Translations under genes and position numbers: made by a program
Part shown: positions 9,192-16,704 of the stretch, piece after piece
Position numbering within the stretch: the stretch's first letter is position 1
Layout: the number at the start of each line of letters is the position of its first letter
Notes under the pieces: model-generated
Databases searched by the model: none
Told to the model about the DNA's origin: nothing
The model's input: only the letters and a program-made list of their open reading frames with translations
Source of the DNA: Ruficoccus sp. ZRK36
Lineage (GTDB): Bacteria > Verrucomicrobiota > Verrucomicrobiia > Opitutales > Cerasicoccaceae
Direction of reading: 5' to 3'
Length of the DNA stretch: 64,000 nt
Assembly (NCBI RefSeq): GCF_019603315.1
Contig: NZ_CP080649.1
Span: 310,001-374,000 of the forward strand

Positions 9192-10163
9192 ATGACATTA
9201 TCCCATAAGAAGCTGAGCACGTGGTACCTGCAACTGGCCCAACTCATGGAGGCCGGGATCGGACTGCCGACCGCCTTGGAGTCCACCAGCGGGCCACCCG
9301 CCCACGACCGCCAGCGCATGGCTGCGGCCCTGCACACCGGGCAGGACATCGAGCAGATGCTCAGTAAGGCCCCCGACTGGCTCCCCACTGCCGACCGGCA
9401 GTTTCTCGGGGCTGCGGCGCTCACTGGCCGATTCCCCCAGACCCTCGCCGGGCTGGCTGAGCGCCACCGGCGCATCGCCTCGACCCAGCAAAAATGCCTG
9501 CTCGCCTGCGCCTATCCGCTGGGTATCCTGCATCTGGGGGTCCTCGCCCACGCTATCCTGAGCCAGATCAACAAGCAGGGAGGCTTTGTTTTTAATCTCC
9601 CCCACTTTCTCATCAATTTGCTGCTCCCGCTGGGCATCCTCTGGGCACTCTTTTTCCTGGCCGCCTTTTTGGTAAAAACCGGTAGCCCGATTATCACATT
9701 CCTGATGGGGCTGTTGCCGGGACTGCGGGGCTATTCACGCTCTCAGCGCATCGCCGACCTGTCCTTTGCCCTGAAAAGCTTCGTCGAGGCCGGACTGCCC
9801 ATCGGCGAGAGCTGGGCACGCGCGGGAGCTATCACCGGGGACGCCCGCCTGAACCGCGCCGCTCAAAACATCTGCGAAGCCATCCGCCGCAGTGAGCAGC
9901 CCAGCCGCCACCTAGCTTCCAGCGGCTGCTTCCCCGCAGATTTTATTTCGCTCTATACCAGCGGTGAGCAAAGCGGACAGCTCGACACCACGCTCGGTGC
10001 GATCGGCCGCCGCTATCAGGACAAGGCGAACATGGGGCTCAACGTCGCCATGATCCTCTACCCGACCCTACTCTTCGCCATCGTAGCTGTGCTCGTCGTC
10101 ATCCAGATATTCAGCTTCTACGCCGGATACTTCTCTCGCTACGACGAGATTATGAGTGCGTGA
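9192..10163 (+). CDS. Type II secretion system F-like (GspF/PilC) membrane protein
   Basis: A 323-residue inner-membrane protein with two T2SF-type helical domains (about residues 5-110 and 190-295). These are separated by a hydrophobic pair (about 95-165) and closed by a C-terminal membrane segment (AMILYPTLLFAIVAVLVVIQ). SLEAGLP-type motifs appear as LMEAGIGLPTALE and FVEAGLPIGES, as in GspF/PilC. Such proteins form the platform on which pseudopilus or pilus fibres assemble. It stands alone, without GspE/PilB ATPase or GspG genes nearby, so the system is split across the genome. A pseudopilin gene lies 13 kb away. The stop codon sits in the loop of a small hairpin that belongs to the 3' repeat. 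Confidence 0.85.
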   Translation: MTLSHKKLSTWYLQLAQLMEAGIGLPTALESTSGPPAHDRQRMAAALHTGQDIEQMLSKAPDWLPTADRQFLGAAALTGRFPQTLAGLAERHRRIASTQQKCLLACAYPLGILHLGVLAHAILSQINKQGGFVFNLPHFLINLLLPLGILWALFFLAAFLVKTGSPIITFLMGLLPGLRGYSRSQRIADLSFALKSFVEAGLPIGESWARAGAITGDARLNRAAQNICEAIRRSEQPSRHLASSGCFPADFISLYTSGEQSGQLDTTLGAIGRRYQDKANMGLNVAMILYPTLLFAIVAVLVVIQIFSFYAGYFSRYDEIMSA

Positions 10164-10217
10164 CCGCACTGGACAATGATGGGGCTCTGCCCCATCGCTC
10201 CTTTCAGTCGCTGCCCC
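10164..10217 (+). repeat. Type B 3'-end repeat, copy 1
   Basis: It starts with CCGCAC, which closes a hairpin (GTGCG, loop TGAC, CGCAC) whose loop holds the TGA stop of the T2SF gene. Then follow ACAATGATGGGGC, loop TCT, GCCCCATCGCTCC and a TTTCAGTCGCTGCCCC tail. The block ATGATGGGGC...GCCCCATCGCTCC returns at 63.7 kb on the other strand, and variants occur at 29.0 and 15.9 kb. Confidence 0.8.
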
Positions 10218-10225
10218 GAATTAAT

Positions 10226-10332
10226 GGTGCGACCCAGTTTTGATGCTCTGCGCAGCATCGAAAGTGCAGGCTAAAATGCTGGTCCAGCCGGACCTGTTGC
10301 GGGTCTGGGCCGCATCAGCCCAGAGAAAACTC
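10226..10332 (-). repeat. Type A multi-hairpin 3'-end element, copy 2 (short form)
   Basis: On the minus strand this follows the argH stop. It has a T tract, hairpin CTGGGC-TGATGC-GGCCCAG, linker ACCCGC, hairpin GGTCCGGCTGGACC, CCTGCACTTTCGATGC, then directly AGAGCATCAAAACTGGGTCG. The long variable stem seen in other copies is missing, so the CTTTCGATGC and GCATCAAAA boxes pair with each other. It faces the type B copy of the convergent gene. Confidence 0.82.
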
Positions 10333-10334
10333 TC

Positions 10335-11738
10335 CTAGCCGAGGCGCTTACGCCAGGCGGCTATCCGGGCGACGGTTTGCTCGGGCCCGGGCATACCGGG
10401 GCGTTCGCGCAGGCTGAGGGCACGCTTGAGGTCAAAGACATCCACCCAGTCGGCGTCAAAGGCCGGGTTGACCTTTTTCACCGCGTCAAAGGGGAGCTGG
10501 TTGAGCGGCACGTTCTGCTCCTCGGCCATACCAACCAAAGTCCCGATGGCGTGGTGTGCCTCACGGAAGGGCACTTCTTTCGCCACGAGGTAGTCGGCCA
10601 GATCCGTTGCCAGCAGGAGCGGGTCGGAGACCGCAGCCGTGCACTTGTCGGCACGCACCGTCATCCCGGCAAGCGTGCCAGCCAGCACCTCAAGGCTGAT
10701 CATGAGCGTATCAAAGGTGTCGAAGACCGGCGGCTTGTCCTCCTGCAGGTCGCGGTTGTAGGTCAACGGCAGGCCCTTGGAGAGCGTGAGCAGCGTCTGC
10801 AGGTTACCCTGAAGGCGGGCCGATTTGCCCCGGAGCAGTTCCAGCGAGTCCGGGTTCTTCTTCTGCGGCATCAGGCTGGAGCCCGTCGTAAAGGCATCGG
10901 AGAAGCGCACGTAGCCGAACTCCGCGCTGTTCCACAGGATACCGTCCTCCGAGACGCGGGAAAGATGCACGCCGCAGATGGCCCCGGCGTTGGCGAACTC
11001 GATAAAGAGGTCACGGTCGGCCACGGCGTCCATGCTGTTGGCGGTGAGGCGCGGCTCGCCGTTCGCATCGACGAAGCCCAGCTCCTTCGCCACGAAAGCG
11101 CGGTCGATGGGCAGAGTGCTCCCGGCCAATGCACCCGAACCGAGCGGGCAGATATTGGCGCGCTCGGCCAGCGCCTCAAAGCGCTCCAGGTCACGCCCGA
11201 ACATCTGCGCCCAGGCCAAGAGATGATGGGCCATCGAGACCGGTTGAGCCCGCTGCAAGTGCGTATAGCCGGGGATCACGATCTGCTGGTTGGCCTCGGC
11301 CTGCTCCACGATGACACGCAGGAGTTGCTTCAGTTGGGCGGAAACTTTACCGCAGGCGTCACGGAAAAACAGGCGCATATCCGTGGCGACCTGATCATTA
11401 CGGCTGCGGGCCGTCTGCAGGCGCGCCCCGGCAGGGGTCTTTTTCGTGAGGGCCTGCTCGATATTCATATGAACATCCTCACTGGCGATATTGGGAACGA
11501 GCTCGCCCGACTCGATGTCGGCCAGCACAGCGTCGAGCCCGTCACGCACGGCCTGCAGCTCGTCCGCACTCATCAGGCCGATGTGGTTCAGCATGGCTGC
11601 GTGGGCCTTACTGACCTGCACGTCAAAGGGTGCCAGACGCCAGTCGAAGGAGATCGACTCGCTAAAGCGCTGCATCAGTTCTGCGGGGCCGTCCTTGAAC
11701 CGCCCACCCCAGGTCGCCTGTTTGTTTTCGTTCGCCAT
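10335..11738 (-). CDS. argH: Argininosuccinate lyase
   Basis: A 467-residue cytosolic homotetrameric enzyme that splits argininosuccinate into arginine and fumarate, the last step of arginine synthesis. The superfamily signature [12 protein letters not shown] (about residues 277-288) includes the catalytic serine of the flexible loop. [12 protein letters not shown] and [10 protein letters not shown] (substrate-binding and catalytic His) are also present. I chose the ATG at 11738 because family members begin [14 protein letters not shown]; the frame extends 14 codons further upstream. It lies downstream of two lipoprotein genes on the same strand but 142 bases away, so co-transcription is uncertain. 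Confidence 0.96.
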   Translation of the reverse strand: MANENKQATWGGRFKDGPAELMQRFSESISFDWRLAPFDVQVSKAHAAMLNHIGLMSADELQAVRDGLDAVLADIESGELVPNIASEDVHMNIEQALTKKTPAGARLQTARSRNDQVATDMRLFFRDACGKVSAQLKQLLRVIVEQAEANQQIVIPGYTHLQRAQPVSMAHHLLAWAQMFGRDLERFEALAERANICPLGSGALAGSTLPIDRAFVAKELGFVDANGEPRLTANSMDAVADRDLFIEFANAGAICGVHLSRVSEDGILWNSAEFGYVRFSDAFTTGSSLMPQKKNPDSLELLRGKSARLQGNLQTLLTLSKGLPLTYNRDLQEDKPPVFDTFDTLMISLEVLAGTLAGMTVRADKCTAAVSDPLLLATDLADYLVAKEVPFREAHHAIGTLVGMAEEQNVPLNQLPFDAVKKVNPAFDADWVDVFDLKRALSLRERPGMPGPEQTVARIAAWRKRLG

Positions 11739-11880
11739 AATCAAAGCTCTAGGCATGCCACAGCCACGCGCGAAAATCACGCTTTTTATCTGATTGCCCA
11801 GGAATGGTCCATACGCTCACGCACCGCGCATTTGCGGGACACAGCGGGAGCAGATGAGGCCAGCGCCCCTGACGGGTGCC

Positions 11881-12351
11881 TTACTTCCCGGGTGTACGAG
11901 AGCGAGGGTTGCTGGATGTGCCGCCCACGCCACCGCTGGTGGGGTTGAGCGAATCGAGCAGCTCTAGCCGGAAGTCAGCCGCGTTCGGGCTGGGAGAAAC
12001 GCCGGATACATAAACGGTCTCGCGACCCTCGACCTGGCTGGTACGCCACGGCGGAGCAGCGCGGGTGACCTGCATACCGTCCTTGTCGAACCACTGGAAG
12101 CGGTAGAGGAAGCGATGGTAGCTGTTGGTCTTGTTCTTCAGCTCGACCTGGATCTTCAGCAGATTACCGCTGACCGTACTCTGGATGACGTTTTCTATCG
12201 AAACGATGTCAGCCAAACTGGGGTCGGTGACCACCTTCTTGGCAGCAACGTAGTCGGGCGTCATTTCCGGGTTGGCACGCTCGACAGTGTTAACCGTATC
12301 GCAACCGCTCAGGACGAGCGCCAGCAGTGGGAGGAGAAGGAGTTTTTTCAT
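11881..12351 (-). CDS. YcfL-like (DUF1425) lipoprotein
   Basis: A 156-residue predicted lipoprotein. The signal peptide MKKLLLLPLLALVLSGC ends in a clear lipobox (LSGC, lipidated Cys17). The mature part has IENVIQSTVSGNLLKIQVEL and YRFQWFDKDGMQV, features shared with the YcfL/DUF1425 family of small beta-sandwich lipoproteins linked to LpoB. The C-terminus is a low-complexity Gly/Ser/Pro tail (SGGVGGTSSNPRSRTPGK). No lpoB or penicillin-binding protein gene is adjacent, so the role is not fixed by context. The start at 12351 is preferred over the upstream in-frame Met because it gives a standard lipoprotein signal. Confidence 0.75.
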   Translation of the reverse strand: MKKLLLLPLLALVLSGCDTVNTVERANPEMTPDYVAAKKVVTDPSLADIVSIENVIQSTVSGNLLKIQVELKNKTNSYHRFLYRFQWFDKDGMQVTRAAPPWRTSQVEGRETVYVSGVSPSPNAADFRLELLDSLNPTSGGVGGTSSNPRSRTPGK

Positions 12352-12500
12352 ACAGAGAGAGCCTCGCCCCCGTGGCATAATAGCTCGCCGTTATCACGAG
12401 CCCAGCCACCACATGGAGCATTGGGTGAACGATAATGTACGCCAATTACCCTTAACGATTCTGCCCAAAACGTCAATCGTAAGGAGCGCTTGGTCCGCGG

Positions 12501-12950
12501 CTATTCGGAGACCTTGATGGTGACTTCAAATACCTTGGCCGGGTCCGAGTCCTTCTCCCAGGGGCGCAGATACTCAAAATGCAGGGGCGCCTCCCCGGCT
12601 TTGCTCGCGGTGAAGGTCCAGCTTTTGAGCGTAGGGGCTCCCAACATCGCGGGAGCGCCATCGTTCATCGCGGTCTGATGGTCCGAGGTCATATTCTGCG
12701 TATTACCTCCGCCCTGACGGAGCACGCTCTTGTAAGAGTCGCTCAGCTCCCAGCTGTATCCCGTCGAGGCATTGGTAGGCAGGCTGACGACAAAAGACTC
12801 GCCCACCTTGAGCAGGAGGGTGCTGCCGTTACTGCCCAGGCCAATCGTATCACCGTCGGAAAGGCTCTGGGTAGAGCCAGCACCACTTTGGCAGGCACTG
12901 AAGAAAAACGAAAAGAGAGAGAGGAGACAGAAGGAGAGGATGTACTTCAT
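12501..12950 (-). CDS. Chagasin-type (I42) cysteine protease inhibitor lipoprotein
   Basis: A 149-residue predicted lipoprotein (signal MKYILSFCLLSLFSFFFSAC). The mature domain has the three loop motifs of the I42 chagasin/amoebiapin family: LPTNASTGYSW (loop L2, consensus NPTTGY), a Gly/Ala segment around GAPAMLGAPTLKSWTF, and FEYLRPWEKD (loop L6, consensus RPW). Family members block papain-like cysteine proteases by inserting these loops into the active-site cleft. As an outer-surface or periplasmic lipoprotein it may guard against the cell's own or foreign proteases. The upstream hydrolase gene is 71 bases away on the same strand, so the two may share a transcript. Confidence 0.85.
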   Translation of the reverse strand: MKYILSFCLLSLFSFFFSACQSGAGSTQSLSDGDTIGLGSNGSTLLLKVGESFVVSLPTNASTGYSWELSDSYKSVLRQGGGNTQNMTSDHQTAMNDGAPAMLGAPTLKSWTFTASKAGEAPLHFEYLRPWEKDSDPAKVFEVTIKVSE

Positions 12951-13021
12951 GCCGCTATCATGCTTTACCCCAGCCTTTCGGCAAGGCGAAAGCCCCATGA
13001 GCCGAACGCTCAAACAGCGCA

Positions 13022-13813
13022 CTACTTCGAAGGACTAGCAGCCTCTTCTCCGGATTCACCCACCGGGAAATACCGCTTCAGAAAAGCCGTCACGGCCTGC
13101 CAATACCCTTCATGGTCGGGCGACTCAGCCCATAGCGCGCGTGAGCCATGGACGCCGCCGCGCTCGGGGATGTAGGCAACCCTGTCCTCGGAGTAAATCC
13201 CCTGATAGATGTGGCCCCAGAGGCGTTCCTCGTGGTGCGCTGAAGCAATAAAAACCGGCATCTCCAGCGTACGGCTACTCTCGGCGATCCAATTGTTCGG
13301 CTTGCCGAGGTGGTTAAAGTACTCTCCCGGCGAGAAGGCGATGACGCCCTGAACCAGTCGGGGACGGTCTGCGGCCATCTTTAGCGCCAGCGAGGCCGAG
13401 TAAGAGCTCCCCCACAGGATCAAGTCACCGCGTGCATAGTGGTCACGGGCATAGTAGATCGCATCCAGGATGTCCGTTATCGCGTCCAGATAGGTCGGAG
13501 ATTGACGGGCCTCCACCGCCTCGCGGGCAGTTTCATTGATGACCGTTCGCACGCCGCTGCCGCTGCGCAAATCCACCGCCATGCAGTTATACCCCATGGC
13601 CACCAGCTTCGGCGCGATCTCCCGGTACTCCCCCCGGCTGTATCCGGCCTGATGCAGCAACACAATAAAAGGGGTCTGCGGGTCATCCTTGTCCGCCCAA
13701 TAAACATCCGCCGTGATGTCGATCCCGTCAAAGGCATCGAATCTCACCGTCTCGTAAGCTGCCACCACCGGCAGGCACGCCAGCAGGACCACTATGGATA
13801 GAAAGGTTTTCAC
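13022..13813 (-). CDS. Exported alpha/beta hydrolase
   Basis: A 263-residue protein with a signal peptide (VKTFLSIVVLLACLPVVAA) and an alpha/beta-hydrolase fold of the dienelactone hydrolase or lipase/esterase type. HQAGYSRGEYREIAP is the oxyanion-hole region. The nucleophile elbow is WGSSYSA (Ser near residue 139). An Asp/Glu around SAHHEER and the catalytic His in GVHGSRA complete the triad pattern. I prefer the GTG start at 13813 because it gives a compact signal peptide; a TTG start at 13852 in the same frame is possible. The substrate is unknown. Confidence 0.8.
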   Translation of the reverse strand: MKTFLSIVVLLACLPVVAAYETVRFDAFDGIDITADVYWADKDDPQTPFIVLLHQAGYSRGEYREIAPKLVAMGYNCMAVDLRSGSGVRTVINETAREAVEARQSPTYLDAITDILDAIYYARDHYARGDLILWGSSYSASLALKMAADRPRLVQGVIAFSPGEYFNHLGKPNNWIAESSRTLEMPVFIASAHHEERLWGHIYQGIYSEDRVAYIPERGGVHGSRALWAESPDHEGYWQAVTAFLKRYFPVGESGEEAASPSK

Positions 13814-14013
13814 GGATGAGACATTTCTTACCACTCCTGTTGCCACACGCAAGCGCCGAGCCCACCAACCTTACCCCATGCTTCAGGATTAAAAAAACGA
13901 CATCCAGCCCCGACCAGGAGTCTCCATGATCATTTGCAAACAGTTAGCCGTTGACACCTCGGCGGGGTTTTACGATTTCATACGCCCAATAAGCTAAGTT
14001 TATTGGATCCAAT

Positions 14014-14688
14014 ATGACACCTAATCGCATCACTCTATTCGCTATTTTTCTGGCCATCACCATCCCGGCCTCAGCTGCGGTCTACACGACCACTCTCATA
14101 GGGGTCACGAGCTATAACGGCTCAGGCTCGGCTCCCAACTTTAACGCAGAGTTCCCCGTGGGCTCTGCCTGGTCGGCCACCCTGCAGTGGGACACCGCGG
14201 CAACCCCTCTCTCCTCGACCTCGACCCAGGCGCAGTTTCGCCTGACGGAATTTGAGCTCACCCTCTACGGAGAGAACGAAAACTTCACGACAGCGGCGGT
14301 TGAGGACGCGGCCTTGTTCACCATAACGAATTATTCAGGCGGCAGTGGCGACTACCACAGCATCCAGTTCACCACCAATTATGGCACCGAATACCTCACG
14401 GATAGCACCATTTTGGATAGAACCTTCCTGAGTCTCAACATTACGCTGGAGCCGATCATCCCTAACGGTGCGGCCAGCCTGACGGCACCGCCCGCAACGC
14501 TGGACCCCTCACTCTATGACCTCGAGAACTCGCAGACCGGGCTCAAGGTTTACATGGAGAACCTTGGCTGGCAGAACCTGCCGCTGACAGGCACCATCGA
14601 CGCTATCCCCGAGCCGAGCACCTATGCACTGATGGCTGGCGCCGTCATCCTCGGCTATGCTGCCCTGCGCCGCCGCAAGGCCCAGTAG
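14014..14688 (+). CDS. PEP-CTERM sorting domain protein
   Basis: A 224-residue exported protein. It has a signal peptide (MTPNRITLFAIFLAITIPASA), a Ser/Thr/Asn-rich beta-sandwich-like body without cysteines, and a C-terminal sorting signal: IPEPSTYALMAGAVILGY followed by AALRRRKAQ. That is the PEP motif, a membrane helix and a basic tail. By family knowledge this tail is cut by an exosortase (EpsH/XrtA type) and the protein goes to the surface or the exopolysaccharide matrix. No exosortase gene is in the window. The body itself has no family I recognise. The gene stands alone and ends in a terminator at 14713. Confidence 0.88.
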   Translation: MTPNRITLFAIFLAITIPASAAVYTTTLIGVTSYNGSGSAPNFNAEFPVGSAWSATLQWDTAATPLSSTSTQAQFRLTEFELTLYGENENFTTAAVEDAALFTITNYSGGSGDYHSIQFTTNYGTEYLTDSTILDRTFLSLNITLEPIIPNGAASLTAPPATLDPSLYDLENSQTGLKVYMENLGWQNLPLTGTIDAIPEPSTYALMAGAVILGYAALRRRKAQ

Positions 14689-14712
14689 TCGCCCTCTCCT
14701 TTTCCCATTTTG

Positions 14713-14748
14713 CAGCCGGTTGTTCCCATGCGGGGCAACCGGCTTTTT
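14713..14748 (+). terminator. Rho-independent terminator after the PEP-CTERM gene
   Basis: AGCCGGTTG pairs with CAACCGGCT, with a loop of about 12 bases, and is followed by a T run. It lies 25 bases after the stop codon. Confidence 0.9.
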
Positions 14749-14801
14749 CGTCAGTAAGTCAAGCTTGTCGTCGGCGTGCGCACGGTTCACAATGTCGGCT
14801 T

Positions 14802-15848
14802 ATGTCGATTACCCGCGAATCCTTTGGTAAACTTCGTGACGGCCGCGAGGTCGAGAAGTTCACCCTCACCAACAAGAACGGCGTGCGCCTCTGCGTCAGC
14901 AACTACGGGGGCCTGCTGCTCTCCCTGGAGGTGCCGGACAAGGACGGAAACATGGCTGACATCCTTCTGGGTAAAAAGGGCATCAAGGGCTACATCGCCG
15001 GACACCCCTTCTTTGGAGCGATCACCGGGCGCGTAGCCGGGCGCATCACCGGGGGGAAGTTCACCCTCGACGGTACCACCTATGAACTGGAGAAAAACAA
15101 CGGCGAGAACGCCCTGCACGGCGGCACCGACGGCTTTGACAAGCAGGTCTGGGAGCCGACCGCTCTGGAAGAAGACGGCGCCTCCGTCCTCAAGCTCCAC
15201 TATCTCGACCCGGACGGCCACAACGGCTTCCCCGGCAACCTCGACGGCACCGTCACCTACACCCTCACCGACGACAACGAACTCGTCATCGACTACGCCT
15301 TTACCACCGACAAGGCCACCCCGCTGGCCGTGACCAATCACGCCTACTTCAACCTCAAGGGCGAGGCCAACGGCAACATCCTCGGGCATGAGTTCCAGAT
15401 CCTGGCCGACTCCTACGCCGTCGCCGACGGCGAAATGACCCTGACCGGCGAGGTACGCAGCGTCGAGGGCCAGGCCAACGACTTCCGCCAACCGGTGATC
15501 CTGCGTGAGCGCATCGCCGGCATGCACAAGAAGCACGGCGACAACTACTTCTTTGAAGGTGGCCGCACCGACGAGCCCCGTCTGGTGGTCCGCATCCGTG
15601 AGCCCGAGAGCGGCCGCGTGCTGGAGTGCCTGACCACCGAGCCCGGCATGCAGCTCTACACCAGCGCCATGATCGAGGAGGAGGTCGTCACCGGCAAACA
15701 CGGCGTCTACCAGCTGCACGCGGGCTTCTGCCTGGAAACGCAGGCCTGCCCCGAAGGCATCAACAAGCCCGACACCCTCGGTGACATCGTCCTGCGCCCC
15801 GGACAGGACTTCACCTCGCGCACGATCTTCCGCTTCTCGGCAGAGTAA
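14802..15848 (+). CDS. galM: Aldose 1-epimerase (mutarotase)
   Basis: A 348-residue galactose mutarotase-like enzyme that interconverts alpha and beta anomers of aldohexoses. Key segments are GAITGRVAGRITGGKF (substrate-binding Arg), NALHGGTDGFDKQVW (His107-type region), VTNHAYFNLKG (catalytic His) and GFCLETQACPEGINKP (catalytic Glu). The length is standard and there is no signal peptide, so it acts in the cytosol. It stands alone, with no gal operon nearby. The mRNA end carries a type B repeat and then a terminator. Confidence 0.93.
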   Translation: MSITRESFGKLRDGREVEKFTLTNKNGVRLCVSNYGGLLLSLEVPDKDGNMADILLGKKGIKGYIAGHPFFGAITGRVAGRITGGKFTLDGTTYELEKNNGENALHGGTDGFDKQVWEPTALEEDGASVLKLHYLDPDGHNGFPGNLDGTVTYTLTDDNELVIDYAFTTDKATPLAVTNHAYFNLKGEANGNILGHEFQILADSYAVADGEMTLTGEVRSVEGQANDFRQPVILRERIAGMHKKHGDNYFFEGGRTDEPRLVVRIREPESGRVLECLTTEPGMQLYTSAMIEEEVVTGKHGVYQLHAGFCLETQACPEGINKPDTLGDIVLRPGQDFTSRTIFRFSAE

Positions 15849-15906
15849 GTGCGGCAGGTGCGTGACCGCACGGGACATTGAGGGGCGTCGCCCCTACGGC
15901 ACTGCG
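15849..15906 (+). repeat. Type B 3'-end repeat, copy 2 (variant)
   Basis: Directly after the galM stop comes the 14-base palindromic string GTGCGTGACCGCAC, identical to the one at 10154-10167. Then GGGACATTG and a hairpin AGGGGC-GTC-GCCCCT follow. Here the TGA in the hairpin loop is not the stop codon in use. Confidence 0.7.
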
Positions 15907-15938
15907 TGCCTACCCCTGTTATTAATCGAATCAAGACC

Positions 15939-15967
15939 AAAGCCTCCGCACATGCGGAGGCTTTTTT
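15939..15967 (+). terminator. Rho-independent terminator after galM
   Basis: AAGCCTCCGC pairs with GCGGAGGCTT across a 4-base loop and is followed by a T run. The A run on the left makes it potentially bidirectional. Confidence 0.9.
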
Positions 15968-16030
15968 GTGGTCTTGAACGGTGCCGGCAGACGAAGGCCA
16001 CGAGTCCGTTGATTCTGCACTGGCCTATCC

Positions 16031-16546
16031 ATGGTCGGTCGTTCAGCATGCCCGAAACGCAGGCTTCCCGTGCTCCGCAGATTCGTCCGCCATCATCCGT
16101 TTATCAACTGGCTGATCGTCATCCTGACGCTGGGCTGCCACGGCTTTATTTGGGCGTTTATGCTGATGAAGGACGCCAACCGCCTCAACGGCGGGCCACG
16201 CATCCCCCTGAAGCTGCTGGTGTGGACCTTTCTGGCCTGTACGGCCGTGTGCCTGAGCGCGTTTTTCACGGAGAAAATCTTTATCAAGGACGAGATCGCG
16301 GGCGGGCAGGAGCATTTCTCCCTGATTTTGTTGGTGGTCGCGGTTATCACGGGCACCGCGATGCTCTTCATCGTCTGCTATGGGCTCGTCGGGGTGACCA
16401 AAACGCTCCGCGCCCACGGCATAAAGCCCCTCCCGGCACCCATAGTAACCGTCATCCTCACCTGTGCCTACATGGTCTCCCTGCCCTTACTCCAGCACCA
16501 GCTGAGACGTGCAGAGGGAATGAAGCAAGCAACCCCAGACGTCTGA
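16031..16546 (+). CDS. Small multi-pass membrane protein of unknown function
   Basis: A 171-residue protein with a basic N-terminus (PKRRLPVLRRFVRHH) and four predicted membrane helices, at about residues 24-44, 62-82, 100-122 and 138-152. I do not recognise the family with confidence. The start of the first helix (HPFINWLIVILTLGCHGFIW) resembles DUF4234-like proteins. It ends 158 bases before carB on the same strand, but there is no sign the two work together. Confidence 0.65.
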   Translation: MVGRSACPKRRLPVLRRFVRHHPFINWLIVILTLGCHGFIWAFMLMKDANRLNGGPRIPLKLLVWTFLACTAVCLSAFFTEKIFIKDEIAGGQEHFSLILLVVAVITGTAMLFIVCYGLVGVTKTLRAHGIKPLPAPIVTVILTCAYMVSLPLLQHQLRRAEGMKQATPDV

Positions 16547-16704
16547 CGCCAAAAAACACGTTGAAGGCGACTTCCATTGCCCCAGAAACCAAGCGTAAAT
16601 AAGAAGTCTAACTGCCTGGTTTGACATCCCTTGAGCAGACTTTCCCGGAAAATGCTTTTCATCCGGCGAAATTCTGCAAGGGTACCCGGTTAAACATTTC
16701 TCTG

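Noticed and set aside
9088-9198. Extension of trigger factor to 9198
   Set aside because: It would overlap the divergent T2SF start, and the extra residues match nothing in the family.
13951-13976. TTGACA upstream of the PEP-CTERM gene as a promoter
   Set aside because: The only fair -10 (TACGAT) is 14 bases away, too close for a normal sigma-70 promoter.
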